NCBI GenBank assembly: GCA_932294295.1
Contig: OW028573.1
Location: forward strand, 3,514,001 to 3,578,000
DNA from: Alitta virens
Lineage: Eukaryota > Annelida > Polychaeta > Phyllodocida > Nereididae
Reading direction: 5' to 3'
Length of the DNA stretch: 64,000 nucleotides
The translations under genes were made by a program, and so were the position numbers. Below, piece after piece: positions 34,702 through 47,783 of this stretch. The notes under the pieces were generated by a model that was given only the letters and a program-made list of their open reading frames with translations, was not told the DNA's origin and did not search any database. How positions within the stretch are numbered: the first letter of the stretch is position 1; each line of letters begins with the position of its first letter.

Positions 34702-37700
34702 TCAGGTGTGCACATCTGGCACACAAGGTGCAGCTTCTTGCCCAGGTCCAGCATTTCTTTGATTGCCTGCATTCGAATAATCCTGTGAGCTAGAATTGGG
34801 CGGAGTTGTGCTACTGTCCGTTGCAATATTACGCGTTGCATCTGATGCTGCGGCTGTAGCTGAATCATCTCGACCGGATGAGGTTATATTTTCGGTGGCG
34901 GTGAGAGTAGTATTATCAGCCGATGCTGGATTTATAGAAGAGTATGGTGGTAAACCAGGCACTGCAGAAGAATCGGCGGCAAATGGCTCTCCACCAACTG
35001 CATTTTGTGGCACTGGAAACCAAAGGAAAATGAGTGTAAATCAAGGTTTACAGCCTGATCAAGAAATAATTCACAATTTCACATTCTTTCAATACTCTCA
35101 GGTGTCCTAGTGTCTTTCCAAATTTTTTACTGTTGAGTGAATGTTAGTAAATACTGAATACAGTCACCAAAACAAACCTTAAATACAAATAACACAAAAG
35201 ATGAAAAGGACCCGATAACGATAACACCTTTATTGTCCTCTTCTTTCATCAGTAATAAGCTAATAATGCCAAATTCTCAACAAATTTTTGATGCTCTCAG
35301 TAGCTTAATCTGATAGATAACTCACTTGCAGCAGCTTGGTTAGCTGAAACAACAGGTTCACCAGGATATGGGGGTAGCTCATCTTTGCTGGGAGGCCACA
35401 CTTCTGGTTTTGCCATAACCTAGTAAAATGTACATTGAAATAATTACCAAATGATACAACTTGTCCAGAAACCATCACAATAAGCCAACATTGTATTTTA
35501 TGATTAACGTACCTCAGAATATGGTGGGGGACATGGAAAGAACTGCTGTGCTGGAGGATTAGCAACATAATCACCAATACTCCGAGCATGAACAGCGCTA
35601 CCTCCCGTTCCAGCCACAAATATACTAGGGTCGTAGCTAGCGGGGAACACTGGCATTGTCAGGTGAGGCCCATTGTATGTTGCTCGATTGCCGGCTGTGT
35701 GGTAGTTATCATAATGACCCATCATGTGTTGTTGATGTTGTGCAAGAAGCAATTGCCGTCGACGCCAGTAGCCACATCCTCCAAAGCATGACATCAAGAT
35801 AAAGATGAGTATGAACCTGTAAAAGACCAGGAATGAATTTAATTCGATCCTTGCACAATTATGGGTAAACTAAAAAACATAAACATGATAAATATGCATG
35901 CAGAAACATCACTGAAACTTTCACAACAACTATAAACAAAGACATATAGCTTAAACACACAGCATGTAGCAGTGAAGTGACCTATATTAAAATCTAAACA
36001 AAGGAATTATTATATTCTTAATAATAAACATTTGCAATGGGAACTTATCGATCGCAAATTACATTTGAATAGGCATTCCTCATGCGCAGAAAAAGTGGTT
36101 TTTATTACTACCGAACTTTCCTTTGCAAGCAAAAAGCTGCTATTTGATGCATTATTTTTCATGGCAAAGACTTTTTAGAAGATTAGGCAGACTGGCACCC
36201 AATGGTATGCCAGTCCCTTCCCCAACAAAACTTCAATAGCTCAATATTGCTCAACGCACCGACAGTGGAGTATTAGCCAGATGAAATTTAAGATTGCAAA
36301 GAGACAGCAGCAAAACTAGATTTCCAAACAATGAGCTTTACTGTTAATGTGATACACGCAACAAATCAAAATTCTTGGTGGTCAAACTATAAGTATATAT
36401 GTATGCAATGGTGTAAGCACAATAGCTAGTGTGAATCACATAATCACTTCATGTTTATACCAGGTGTTTGCATTCCTGCGAACATACAGCAAGAAATTGT
36501 CTTAAATCATCACGGTGCACTGAGACGCACAATGCTTGTAGACTCAATATGTTTTTAATTGCTACTACATTAAGTAATAAGAGAGGACCATGCTGAAATG
36601 TTATACAAGCAAGTGGTTACCATCTCCCTGAGGGGGCATGCATTAACAATAGCTACATAAATCTCTAACCAGAAGTACCACATGTTCCAGATGCTCCATC
36701 TGAACCCAAACCCATGGTAGTGGTGCCGGTCCGTGTTGTAATGGTCCGGCAAACAGCATGTATCTGCGCAGCATCTCTGGGGTGCAGCACAGGAGAGGCC
36801 ATTGGCACACAACTCACCAGAAACCTGGAAAAATCGGAACATATGATGTCAATGCATATTGATATGTAATATTATTGAACATGAACTAAAAAATGTACAC
36901 ATAAACACCTGTATGTAATCAGACAATTTCAACTACATTAAATACATACATTGTACACTGACGTATAAATACTGGCTATATTTGGTGTGAATAACAGCTC
37001 GAAGTTTAGCTGTTACAGATCTGATACATAAACTTAGGTTATCAGTGTTAAATTGCCAAATTATCATAATCATTTCAAGTAATTAAGTTAATATGATTGT
37101 CAGAGAGGTTCAGTGTAATCATCAAATTTCCACTTAATAGGGAAACTGAGTGCCTTCCGCATTGTGAAATCACAACAAAAAATACACAATGTTTGAAAGA
37201 GAAATGTCGGTGTGGCTGCGTTTCAATTATATACCATTGTCTGTATTGCTCATAATTTATGTTGAGTCAATTATAACTGACCAGTTACACAATACTATAA
37301 TCATTAATTAATTATAATGCGCATGGTCACATTTATACATGGCCCAGCAGATGTACATGCATAACAAATGACACAACATATTACACTAACTGATTGCTAT
37401 TGCCAGTCATCATTTAAGCATGACCTTTTTGGCCACATATATATGAGTAAATCCATTTGTACTGAGTAACATAACACAGGGAACAAGCTCTATCATACCA
37501 GCCTACATATGTATCAAATACTGGGATAGAGATTAAACTCCAACCAGTGAAAAAAATTATAATATATTTATGTAGATTGTGTTGAAATATAGTTGATATC
37601 CAGAAGATTTTGCTAAATCAGTTCATGATGATGCTTAAATTAGTCAGGTGTTTTTGTGCGTGTTTGTTTGGACACAGTCATGGAACACAGTGACACAAAT

Positions 37701-38586
37701 AGAATGCCCAGCTGTTACCCAGGATCATTGCCTGACACACAAAGAGTTATTATTGTACATTGTTTATGTATTACGCCTTAATAAATCTGGGTGTAACTTA
37801 ATATTTTCCCTGCCCACCTTGGTGATATTACTACATATATACTGTCCTCGTTTTGTGTTCTTCTGTGTAATTTCAATTATTTGTTTAATTTTTTATGTTA
37901 AACTGTTGAGCAATGTCGATCAGTGGTTCTGGCGAAAAATTATGTGGTAATACTGAGAATTTTAGTTTGCAATTGTCATACGACCATGAAATGACCATTG
38001 GTTAGAATATATTATGTTCACTATATATCCGGTTGCACTTGTCATGTTAATTATTTGTCAGTTAATATCGTTAAAAGTGATATACGGCCTATTTTCATTT
38101 AATATATAAGGAAGTTTTTCGAAATAAATTCTACACTGTCCCTGAATTTAAATTTAGTCCATTGCATTTGAGGGATGTGTAGTTCCTTTTCATTTTGTGT
38201 GTTATATCACTGTAATAATAATTTGAAACTATCGTTGTTTACTTATATAACACAGAACAATAGGTATATAATGTAAGCATTAACATCCAAATCACATAAA
38301 TCATACAATTAGTAATGCATGCCTCATAGCTGAAGCAGTTGCAGCACCTGAGTTAGTAGGTTTTACCTGTCACAAACAACACATTAGCTTAGTTTCAGCA
38401 AATATCCTATTACTAATCAAGACTTGTTTAGCATGCAGATGAGGATCAAATTGATCAGATAAACTTACAGATTTTACGTAAATTTCTAACCAATCTACTC
38501 ACCGTTATTACTAGGTGTACAGCCACAAGTAAACAACCCTGAGAGAAGGTTGACATTGTCATTGAGAATCCACGATCAACAGACAT
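34702..38586 (-). CDS. WBP1/VOPP1-like PPxY membrane protein, five exons
   Basis: Exons 38586-38503, 36824-36670, 35816-35513, 35419-35326 and 35012-34702 keep phase and give 315 aa. Exon 1 encodes a signal sequence ending in the hydrophobic GCLLVAVHLVIT. Exon 2 is a Cys-rich lumenal segment (CANGLSC, RCCADTCC). The transmembrane helix spans the exon 2-3 junction (MWYFWFILIFILMSCFGG) and is followed by WRRRQ, which puts the rest in the cytosol. Three PPxY-type motifs follow (PPPYSE, LPPYPG, LPPYSS) in a Pro/Ser/Thr-rich tail. This order is that of the WBP-1 family (WBP1, WBP1L, VOPP1), whose PPxY motifs recruit WW-domain proteins such as NEDD4-type ubiquitin ligases in endolysosomal membranes. 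I cannot say which vertebrate member is the closest. Confidence 0.82.
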
Positions 38587-38640
38587 TGTGAACCTTGTCA
38601 GCAGCAGCTCGCCATCATAACTGCATCCTACAAGCCCATC

Positions 38641-38662
38641 TATAAATAGCTTCGTGACGTCA
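38641..38662 (-). promoter_or_regulatory. CRE and TATA-like promoter of the WBP1-like gene
   Basis: A perfect palindromic CRE (TGACGTCA, 38655-38662) and, 6 bases further toward the gene, TATTTATA on the minus strand (38648-38641) lie 55-75 bases upstream of the ATG. The spacing suits a start site near 38615. The TATA-like word also reads TATAAATA on the plus strand, so the direction is not certain. Confidence 0.45.
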
Positions 38663-38818
38663 GAGTTCTGGGTGGGGGTTGCTGTTATTATGCTCTTACA
38701 TGTATATCGCTGTTAGCAAAAATGTACTGATTTTTTGTTGTCGCTCATTGAAGATGCTTCATCATCTTTAATTGGTCTAACCATGACCTGTGATTGACGT
38801 CTGAGTTTAGACAACACG

Positions 38819-38862
38819 ATAGGTGGCGCAGTTACTGTGTGGCGACACCTAGCGGTTTCCAG
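38819..38862. promoter_or_regulatory. Two facing CTCF-like motifs between divergent genes
   Basis: The plus strand has ATAGGTGGCGCAGT, and the minus strand has CCGCTAGGTGTCGCCACA about 20 bases away. Both resemble the CTCF core. They lie between the minus-strand WBP1-like gene and the plus-strand glycosyltransferase. A related CTAGATGTCGCCACA lies near the STAND start region at 33825-33839. Confidence 0.3.
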
Positions 38863-40203
38863 CTGTACCACTCATTACTGCTGCTGCAACCGCATTGAAT
38901 GAATCGCTGCATCTAAATACAGCTAAACAGGTATATAGTACAAATGTAGACGAATTAAAGAAGCCACACGAACACGATAATACTTATGTAAGACATATCA
39001 TATTGATTGCAGCAAAGGATAATCCTTGAATTGTATACTATCTCTGCATTTAATGTGTAGTTTCAATATGTAGCTAACTAGCTGGATCTATACTGCTATA
39101 TCTAGCATATAAGCATGATACGTGGTGACAAAGTGAGTTGGGCAGAACTGAAAAAAAATTCTAAAGTCCTTATGTGATGTATAATATAAGTACTTTGTTT
39201 GAAAAAATAAAACAACTGTCTCAAAGCTATTGAATTTGCTCAGCCAGCCCTGAGTTTTGACCAATAGAGAGATTATCCTAAAATGTTGATTACTGTGTTT
39301 TATAAACTGTCAGGGTTGGCTTGAGATATTCAGTGGTCTGTCATGGCTTAAATCTACTAATAACACTTAATATGACGTGGCAGAGGCAATTTGAAGGACT
39401 AAAATTGTTAGTCCTTCAAAGTGCATCTGCCACTTCATATTAATACTTGAAATTGCATGTATTGTTAAAATTGTAGTTGTTCAATTTGTCGTATTTGTTT
39501 ATTGTGTATGACGAATGTATCTATCCATGATTCCAAAACATCAATAAAACATTATATATATTAATTGTAAAAATGTTCATTGTTGGCACGTGTCACCACT
39601 TTTTTGCTAGGCACTATAAAAGAAATACTATATTATATATATGAGCTTACATATTTAATATTGCCATTATATTGTAATTTGATCATCGTATCTTCTGTAC
39701 GAATCACAACTTGGTCTGGGTGGTATGTATATAAGTTTTCATTGACAAGTATGACAACAAAGCATCAAAAAACCGATGCATGTGTCTTTTCCAAAATAAA
39801 ACTCCAATAAAACTACAAACATCTACCTAAATGAAAGTCCATCGAACACATGGAGACATTTTTATAATTTTTCAAAAAAAGACAAAAACAGATCTACGCA
39901 TCCAGAGTCTCTATCGTTTCAGTCATACAAGAACACATATAATTAAAGAAAAAATTTTCCATAATGCATCCACTTTAAATATAACATTTAATAACTGACA
40001 AAGATCACCCCCAGCACCATAATTAAAAAACCTTATAATTAAAAACCTTAGCAAATAAACATGCATAGCACCCCCAGCACCATCATTAAAATCATAATTA
40101 AAAACCATAGCAAATAAACATACGTAGCACCAATGGAAACAACAACATTCACAGCAAATGTGGCATTTAATCAAACATTGTACCACTTTTGTTTTTATTG
40201 CAG

Positions 40204-40347
40204 CTGGGATCCGAGCAGCTGAGAGAGATCACAGAAGTAGTCGATCGTCATGAAGGATCAAGCATCAGGAGTTTTTGTGGTGCACCCGAGTTATGTTGCG
40301 AAAACAAAGCTCGGTTTCCAAATTATTGCACTGTAATTACACTCAGG
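40204..40347 (+). other. Probable 5' untranslated exon of the CSGALNACT-like gene
   Basis: Bounded by TTATTGCAG on the left and a GTAAGC donor on the right. Its frames contain stops, and it would splice to the acceptor before 40608. Inferred from splice sites only. Confidence 0.4.
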
Positions 40348-40695
40348 GTAAGCACAGAAATAGACTGTCTTGAGATTCTTTTTCTTGGATGCTAAAATCT
40401 CATTCATGACTTCAATTTGCTAGCTATAATAAACAACTGTCACGTTTACTGTCGGAGTGAATCTACTTCTGACTTGGATTAATTGTGGCCAGGCTTATGG
40501 ATTCAACATAACATAGAGTAGGAAAATTGGTGTAAACTTCAAATTGTAATGATGATAATTATTTAACAATGCTAAAGTGATTTACATGAACGGCATTTGT
40601 TTTCCAGATAAGAGCACTGCTCCACTCAAAGGACTATACTTGACCAAACCTCACAAGGCAGAACCTGGGGCTTGCTCTGCAGTCACCACGTCTAG

Positions 40696-42776
40696 ATGTC
40701 GAACCACTACAGTTCATCGTATTACAAGGGATCTTTCCATAAAACTTTGGCTGAGCTGCCAAAGACTGTGATTCCTCCTCCAAAAACCAGAATGCGGTGT
40801 AGGATGGGGGCAATTCGGCTGACAGATATCCTCAAAATTTCACTTGGAATTGCCTTTGGATACTCTTTGCGAATGTTCTCTGAGCCACCCAAAGAAAAAC
40901 AAGTTCGCCAAATATGTCCTGAATGTCCAACTAATTCTGAACTTGAAATCATGAGAACAGATGATCAACAGCAACTGAGAGAACCATTCAAACCGCGAAA
41001 CAGATTTGAAGTTCTGAGATTTGAATACTTCAACAGCTCAGTCATTTTTGAGAATTTTGAAGATGGACCAAAACATGGAATTCTCGGACATCAAAAAAGT
41101 GACATTAAAGACATCATCGCTCAAACCATGGCTCTCTTCAACACAGGCAAACCAAAAACATGGACTATGAAACGAATCATAAATGGATACAGGCGCCTTG
41201 ATCCTTTGCGCGGAGAGGAATACATCCTTGATCTTGAAATTATAAGTCGAACTGGTCAGTATGGCGATGTTAAACTTGACACAGTGGCAGAGAGTCGACG
41301 TTTCCAAATGGTTAAACCATTCAGTGTAGCACAAATGATCAACAATCAGGTCATGGATGACAACAAGATGATTCACTTCATATTGCCTATTACCTATGAT
41401 ATTGACAGCAGACTGAACAATTTTCTGGCAACATTAGAGGAGGTGTGTCTCAAGAATCGTGAGCAGATTTATTTGATGGTGGTTCTTTTTACTGGACAGA
41501 CTGAATTACAAATGGCAAAAGCTCAAAATGTGAAAAACCAGTTTCAAACTCTCGGGAGAAGGTACCCTTGGTCTCACTTTCGTATTATACAAACTGGTAA
41601 GCCATTTAACAGAGCTATGGGTTTAGATCTTGGAGCCAGACAGCTCCCTCCACAGACCCTCCTGTTTTTCACGGACATTGACATCATTTGGAGTAGAGAC
41701 TTCTTGTCACGATGTCGCCTCAATGCTGTGCAAGGCCAACAAGTGTACTACCCGGTAGTCTTTGCCCAGTACAATCCTAACATGGTTCTGAGGTATTCTC
41801 CTAAAGAGGAAATAAAGAATGGGATGAAAGACATCAATAAGCACACTGGTAAGAATTTGGGATCATCTCCTATAAAATTCCTATGATTTGAAATGTTTTC
41901 TTTGTTGGGTAGACTCAAGATGTTGTTGTTGTTGTTGTGTATCTGATGGAACTCAATATCACATGCCTTGTGTTTTATTTTTTCAGGGCACTGGGTTTAC
42001 TATGGTTTTGGAATGGCATGCATGTATAATCTTGACTACAGGTCAGCAGGTGGATTTAATTTGAACCATGGAGGATGGGGTGGTGAGGATGTGGAACTTC
42101 ACAACAAACATGTGCTCAGCAATCTCAGTGTGAGTATTTTAGACAAAGTTCTATTACACTACCACAGGCTTGTGTCGTCATCATCAGCTTGTCAAGACTA
42201 CTGTAGGCAACTTGCTCCACAAATATAATAACGCAGCAGCTGAGTGGTCTTTTTTTGAGTTGATGCCTTGTACTCATTATTGTCTAGGCAGGGGCAAGTA
42301 TAAGACCCAACCCATGGAGTAAGTGTGTAATAACAGTAGTATATGCCTCCTTTTGGAATCGTCTAATTGGTGTCTAATTGGAGTCTAATTACATTTAATT
42401 GGTGTCTAATTAGAGTCCAATTAGACACCAATTATACCTAATATGAATGCATGCGTATAAGTTTCATTGTACATAACAGCACCAGTCAAAATTGTATGTG
42501 TAGATTATCTGGATCTTCCTGGTTAAGTACTCATTATTAAGTTACAACCAATGTTCATCATTTTATTCAAATTGTGTGTATTTTCAGGTATTCCGTTCTA
42601 CTGATCCAGGCTTGATTCATATCTACCACAACAAAACTTGTAGTCCAAACTTGTCTGCCGACCAGATGAGAATGTGCGTTGGGTCCATGGCTAATGGCTA
42701 CGCTTCTAAAGCACAGTTGGGCATCAACCTTCTTATGCCACATGTTCAAGTGCAAAGTGCCCCTAGTCATATTTAA
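40696..42776 (+). CDS. Chondroitin sulfate N-acetylgalactosaminyltransferase-like (CSGALNACT1/2 type)
   Basis: Exons 40696-41848, 41987-42129 and 42588-42776 keep phase and give 494 aa; vertebrate CSGALNACT1/2 are about 530. This is a type II Golgi enzyme: the membrane anchor is at about 42-60 (LTDILKISLGIAFGYSLRMF), followed by a stem with NGYRRLDPLRGEEYILDL and a glycosyltransferase domain with the metal-binding D-x-D in FFTDIDI (327-329). Further signatures are VFYPV-like VYYPVVFAQYNP, FGMACMY, GGWGGEDVEL and MCVGSMANGYASKAQLG near the end. The short length and lack of a Fringe-like N-terminal half argue for the CSGALNACT group and against chondroitin synthase or polymerising factor. It should add GalNAc to start or extend chondroitin chains. 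The exon begins at 40608. The start could instead be Met33 or Met37, giving a shorter cytosolic tail. Confidence 0.88.
42355..42442. repeat. Short tandem and inverted repeat of GTCTAATTGG
   Basis: Units of about 10-16 bp built on GTCTAATTGG repeat several times and end in an inverted copy (CCAATTAGACACCAATTA). It lies in the last intron of the glycosyltransferase gene. Confidence 0.7.
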
Positions 42777-45700
42777 GTACATGCTTTCCTGAACATAAAG
42801 ATTAATTGTCATTCCATTCCTTGTTATATATACCCACTGTTTCATGTGCACTTAATGGTCTGTGTTTGCTTATATGGTCACATTAGTCACAGCTTGTTTT
42901 TACTATGAGCTGCAGTCCTATAGTAGGCATAAGTGTTCATTATATTCCATGTTATCTTGCCATACTTACATTCTTTATAATTTGTCATAAGACATTGCAC
43001 CTGTTATTTTATTGATCTGAGCCAAGTCTTAACACATTCTCTGTTCAACATGCTTTGTCTTTATTTCTTAAATTTTCCTAGATTTCACTGACACAGATCT
43101 ATTAGCGTTTCAAGTAGGCGAGTTACTGTGCCTGTTAATTCAATTTATTGGCAAACAAGGTAATTCTCCAGATACTGCAAATCAGATGTCAGAGGAACCT
43201 ATCTGATAATCATTTTTGTAGACTTGTAGACGTTGTTAGGCCGTAACTTAGGAGATGTTGGCCTCTCATTCTTTGTCTTCAGGTCCACTGTATCCTTTCT
43301 GCATGATAATCATGATTACATTAGCGAATGATGTTCAGTTTGTACTTTTCCTCTTCTGCAGTACAATTCAAGAACTTTTTGTATAATTCTCGATTATCTC
43401 TGGGCCTATTCAGGCATGGGCACCCTGTGTAGATGCTTGGCTTGATCTGCCCGAAGACTGGCCTTGGTAATGATAGTCTTTGTTCCTACCATTGTCTTAT
43501 TTTCAGTTCATAATATGTTAGATCGTCACTTAAAACCAACAGTTACGATTGTTGTATATTTCCTTGCTTAGGTGTTGCATTTGTAGTGTCAATATAATAC
43601 ATAAATGCTGATACTTACACAGATGTTGTACTCCCCGAGTCCAAAATATGTTACATGAACTTATGGGTGTTACGAATCCGGGCATTTTCAGACCTAGTCA
43701 GTCTCTTCCAGGTACAATCAAATGTATTTATTTATAATGAGCTAGTCATATACTATAACCTTATGAATTTTGTGTTGTACACCCTTGTCCTAATAGACCA
43801 TACTAAAGTGAGATTGGTCGGAATCAGCAAGCCAGGCATTCTTGCAACATTTCTCTGTTGCAGACATTTGTGAACTCCACAAATGACAAAATACATATAC
43901 GGCCATAATATATAAAATATTGTTCAATGATTCCATATTTGCCTGATATTTACATTACAAATGAATACACATTCAACTGCGATTGTACAAATTGTGATTT
44001 ATAGTGAAATTGTTTATGAGAAGCTTTTATATACTTGTCGTTTCCGTAACAACTGCTGCATATGAATTTATATTTATAGCTTCCTTGTCATACTTATTAA
44101 GATGGATATTGCACATGTATTTATATGAAGAGAACTAATTGAGAACAGTCATTTAAAAAGTATTATTAAGCTGTATATATTCATATATATTTAATTTTTC
44201 GAACTTATATTTCTCAGTATTAGGACTCGTTCCCTCACTAACCTTTCCATGGGTTTGCCTTTTTTTAAGGTCAAAAATACATAGTATTTCATTCTCAGTG
44301 TTTTGTACTATAGCCGTAGAGCAGACTATAATATATGGTGTTACTTATACGAGCCAGTTTGGTATCAAAATGGCATCAACTATTTACATATGATTTACAA
44401 CTATTTGAGGCTGCTTGAGATTTATTGTAATAAGGATATCTCCTGTTTAAAATTTTTACAAAAATCTTGTTATTTATCAAATATAAGAACATATGTGTTT
44501 GTTTGTAAATACTTTCTGGTTGGTGTAAATGATGACACTGGTCCCCATATTGATGCAGTATTAATTCCTGGTCTTTAAATAGACTGGAGTGGTTAAGGAG
44601 TGCCACCAATAGTTTGCCATTCATAAGGAAAATAAATTAATTTGTATGTGGGTTTAACTGGGTAACAATGATGAAATAATGGCATTCTGTATGTAATTCC
44701 AGGTTTCCTGGAAGGAGTGGGGGTGCGAGTGAATATATATATTTTTCTTCTGAATTTCTGAAACTTTGGGGTAGGGGGTAGTGGGTTTTTTTGGGAGGGG
44801 GGGGGGGTTTCTGCCTTAAAAAAAAGGCCTCGAGAAAACTCTGATGGTGAGACAAATACATTTACATATTTATACAGCTATTTCCATTATTTAAATCAAG
44901 TGGAATAAGCCAACTTTTTGTTTTTTGATTGTTATGAAGTCTCAAATTCATTCTGGCAATGATAGTAGTGCATTGTATTTTCCTTTACTTACAGCCAAAT
45001 TCATAGAGTTGGAAATTCCAAGTCCAAGAGATTGGTTTCCGACCCTATGAATATGGCTGTAAACTACAGTCTTGGCTAAAAGTTTTTAGACACCTTGAAG
45101 AGCTTTTGGTCTAAATGTGCAAGTTATTGCATTTGTTCTTGAATGTTGTTTCTGTACGGACCTTATATTGTCCTGTAAATACATGTTCGCAATAGTCACA
45201 CCAATAAAATATGTAAATTTGCACATGGTTAGCATCTAACCATCTATAGCAAGTGTTCGAAAATGTTTGGCCATGGCTGTACTTTCATTCTAGTCACATA
45301 TTTTTCAGATATTGATTTATTTTAAAAAAATTTATAAAAAAAACCCATACTTCAAAAGCTTGGTACATTCAGTTTTGTGTGAACAAGTATTGCTGAAGTA
45401 TTGCCATCATTTGTTTTTTGGAACAATTGATGAACAAAAAAGTTATCAGCATCATTCATTCAATGTTTGGTGTTGTCGTGGTGATGATTTAGTCAAATAT
45501 TAGGGTCATCATTTTCACAGTTGTATTGCGTTCCACATTCATAATGTTTATATGATGTCATGTCTTATAAAGAAGCTTTTGTACAATTGTTAATAATGTA
45601 TTACTCATTATGGTGTTCCATAAAATAAACAGCATTGTAAACCATATTGGTTGTACTTTATAATTTAAAAAAATATCCGTCTAAGAACGTGAAACCATGG

Positions 45701-46030
45701 GTGCCATGTGAAGTTTACCCGCATTTTATCCGTTTGGGGATTCGTGTTATGACATCATACGCATGAGCACATGAGCTTGTGAGGGCATAAATTAAATTGG
45801 TGCATGATCCTAGCATAAACATGCATCAGAATCAGTTTCTAAAACGTTTGGGATGAATTTGAACGATGTGACCTTAAAACTAGGTCAGAGGTCAACGTCA
45901 CCCACCTTCAAATTCATTGAAGGTCTTCCTTTAAAGTATACTTCCAGCATCAGCATAACTGAAATTAGCATTTCTACAAAGTGCGGATAGATTTTGACCC
46001 CTGTGACCTCAACAATAGGTCAAGGTCACC
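42777..46030. other. Long AT-rich stretch downstream of the glycosyltransferase
   Basis: Probably includes the 3' untranslated region. Candidate poly(A) signals (AATAAA) appear near 44630 and 45625. A C/G-rich spot with a G-run is at 44775-44815. No coding exons were recognised on either strand. Confidence 0.4.
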
Positions 46031-46032
46031 TT

Positions 46033-46183
46033 AAGGGTGGGTGGGTGATTAGGGCTTTACGTCCTGTATTTCTGCACCAGTTGGGCTAATTAGGACAGGC
46101 AGAGACCATGGCAATGAGACGAAGGATGAAACAGCCATCCAACTTAGGCTCGACCGGGAATCGAACCCGGGACCTAGCGGTTG
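46033..46183 (-). mobile_element. tRNA-derived SINE family A, copy 1 (head truncated)
   Basis: Contains AGGGCTTTACGTCCTGTATT, GGGCTAATTAGGACAGGCAG and the B-box region (plus strand GGAATCGAACCCGGGACC). It ends in GGGTGGGTGGGT on the left, the CACC-type tail of the minus-strand SINE. The tRNA A-box end is missing on the right. Confidence 0.8.
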
Positions 46184-46260
46184 GTGTGTGTGTGAGTTAT
46201 TGTTTAACGCCTCATCAGCACCTGAGTGGGCTATGTAGAGGCTCTCTAGGTTAAGATTGA
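46184..46260. repeat. Short fragment between SINE copy 1 and the LINE
   Basis: GTGTGTGAGTTATTGTTTAACGCC-type sequence follows the SINE. It interrupts the LINE reverse transcriptase and is probably part of another short repeat. Identity not known. Confidence 0.3.
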
Positions 46261-46914
46261 TTAGAATATAGCTACTACGTGTTCTCTGTCAATGAAAGCA
46301 TCTCTAACATAAGTTTCCAGTCTGACTAAATGATCTGATGTGCTCCTGTGATGGCGAAATCCAGATTGGAACTCGGTAATAAGCTGGTTGGACTCCAGGA
46401 ACCAAACCAGTCTATCTGTAACAATTCGTTCCATTGTCTTACATAGACAACTGGTTAAGGCTATTGGTCGATAATTCATAGGATCACTATGATCCTTCCC
46501 CGGCTTGGGAATTGGCATGACCGTGGCTTGTTTCCAGAGGGATGGAAGACATCCCTTCTCCCAAATTTGATTGAAGATATAGAGTAATATTTTTAAAGAG
46601 GATTGAGGTAGGTGTTTTAAGACTGTATATTTAGGGTTTATCTCTCAGCTTGAGCCTTATAACATTAGAATTCTCTCGTATAGTTCTCTGACGAGGAGTT
46701 GTACGCAAACTGTTCTCCTAACCCGTTTGATATTTGTTCTGGTGAGGAGAGATGTTCTCCATTCATTTCTAGAATGCTTACATGAGAAGCTAGGTTCTTT
46801 CCTTCAATCTTCTTAATCATTTTCCAGACTTTATTGCTAGGAGTTCTTTCAGTGAGTCTGGAGACATAGTCTCTCCAGCAACTACGTTTTTTTTTGTCTG
46901 ACAATTCTACGTGT

Positions 46915-46997
46915 GTGTGTGTGTGATTAGGGCTTTACGTCCTGTATTTCTGCACCAGTTTGGCTAATTAGGACAGGCAGAGACCATGGCAATGAGA
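46915..46997 (-). mobile_element. SINE family A, copy 2 (5'-truncated), with 16-bp target duplication
   Basis: Flanked by TGACAATTCTACGTGT at 46899-46914 and 46998-47013, a sequence of the host LINE. Only the 3' half of the SINE is present. Confidence 0.9.
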
Positions 46998-47240
46998 TGA
47001 CAATTCTACGTGTTTCAGGCACTTAAAAATATTCAGATTGCTAATGGTCGGCTGTGATTTAAAAATTCTGAGGGCTCTCTTACGGTTTTTAATAGCTTCT
47101 CTTACTTTGTCATCAAACCAGGGTCTTGCACTACGTTTAGAATTATTTTTTGTCATCGGTATTGTTTTATTGGCTATATCAGTAATATCATCAGCAAAAA
47201 CTTCAACCAGACTATTACAATTCCTATAATGTGACATGGT

Positions 47241-47404
47241 GGTGGGTGGGGTGGGTGATTAGGGCTTTATGTCCTGTATTTCTGCACCAATTGGGCTAAT
47301 TAGGACAGGCAGAGACCATGGCAAGGAGACGAAGGATGAAACAGCCATCCAACTTAGGCTCGACCGGGAATCGAACCCGGGACCCAACGGTTGGAAGCCC
47401 AGAG
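47241..47404 (-). mobile_element. SINE family A, copy 3, with 15-bp target duplication
   Basis: Flanked by ATAATGTGACATGGT at 47226-47240 and 47405-47419. Includes the B-box region but loses the extreme tRNA end. Confidence 0.9.
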
Positions 47405-47783
47405 ATAATGTGACATGGTAATTGTTTCTAAGCAGTGCTTTTCGAAGGAGGTCCAATCTGCTTTATGCAACTTCCATCGGGGTTGACCCACTTCTCTAGT
47501 ACCTTCTACGTTTTGTAGGACAATGGGAAAGTGATCACTGCCGTGAGTGTCCTCTAATACTCTCCATTCAAATTCCAGAAATAACGCTGGATCACATATA
47601 CTAAGGTCTATTGATGAAAATGTTCCATGACCTGGGTGAAGATATGTGGGTGAACCATCATTAAACAAGCAAAGGATGTGATCATTAAGAAAATCTTCAA
47701 TGGTTTTTCCTTTGTTGTTGGGGGAAGTGTTGCCCCACAATTGGTTATGGCTGTTAAAATCTCCTAGAATAAGACACACCTTA

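Noticed and set aside
40696..42776. Chondroitin synthase (CHSY) or polymerising factor
   Set aside because: There is no N-terminal Fringe-like half, and the length and terminal motifs fit CSGALNACT better.
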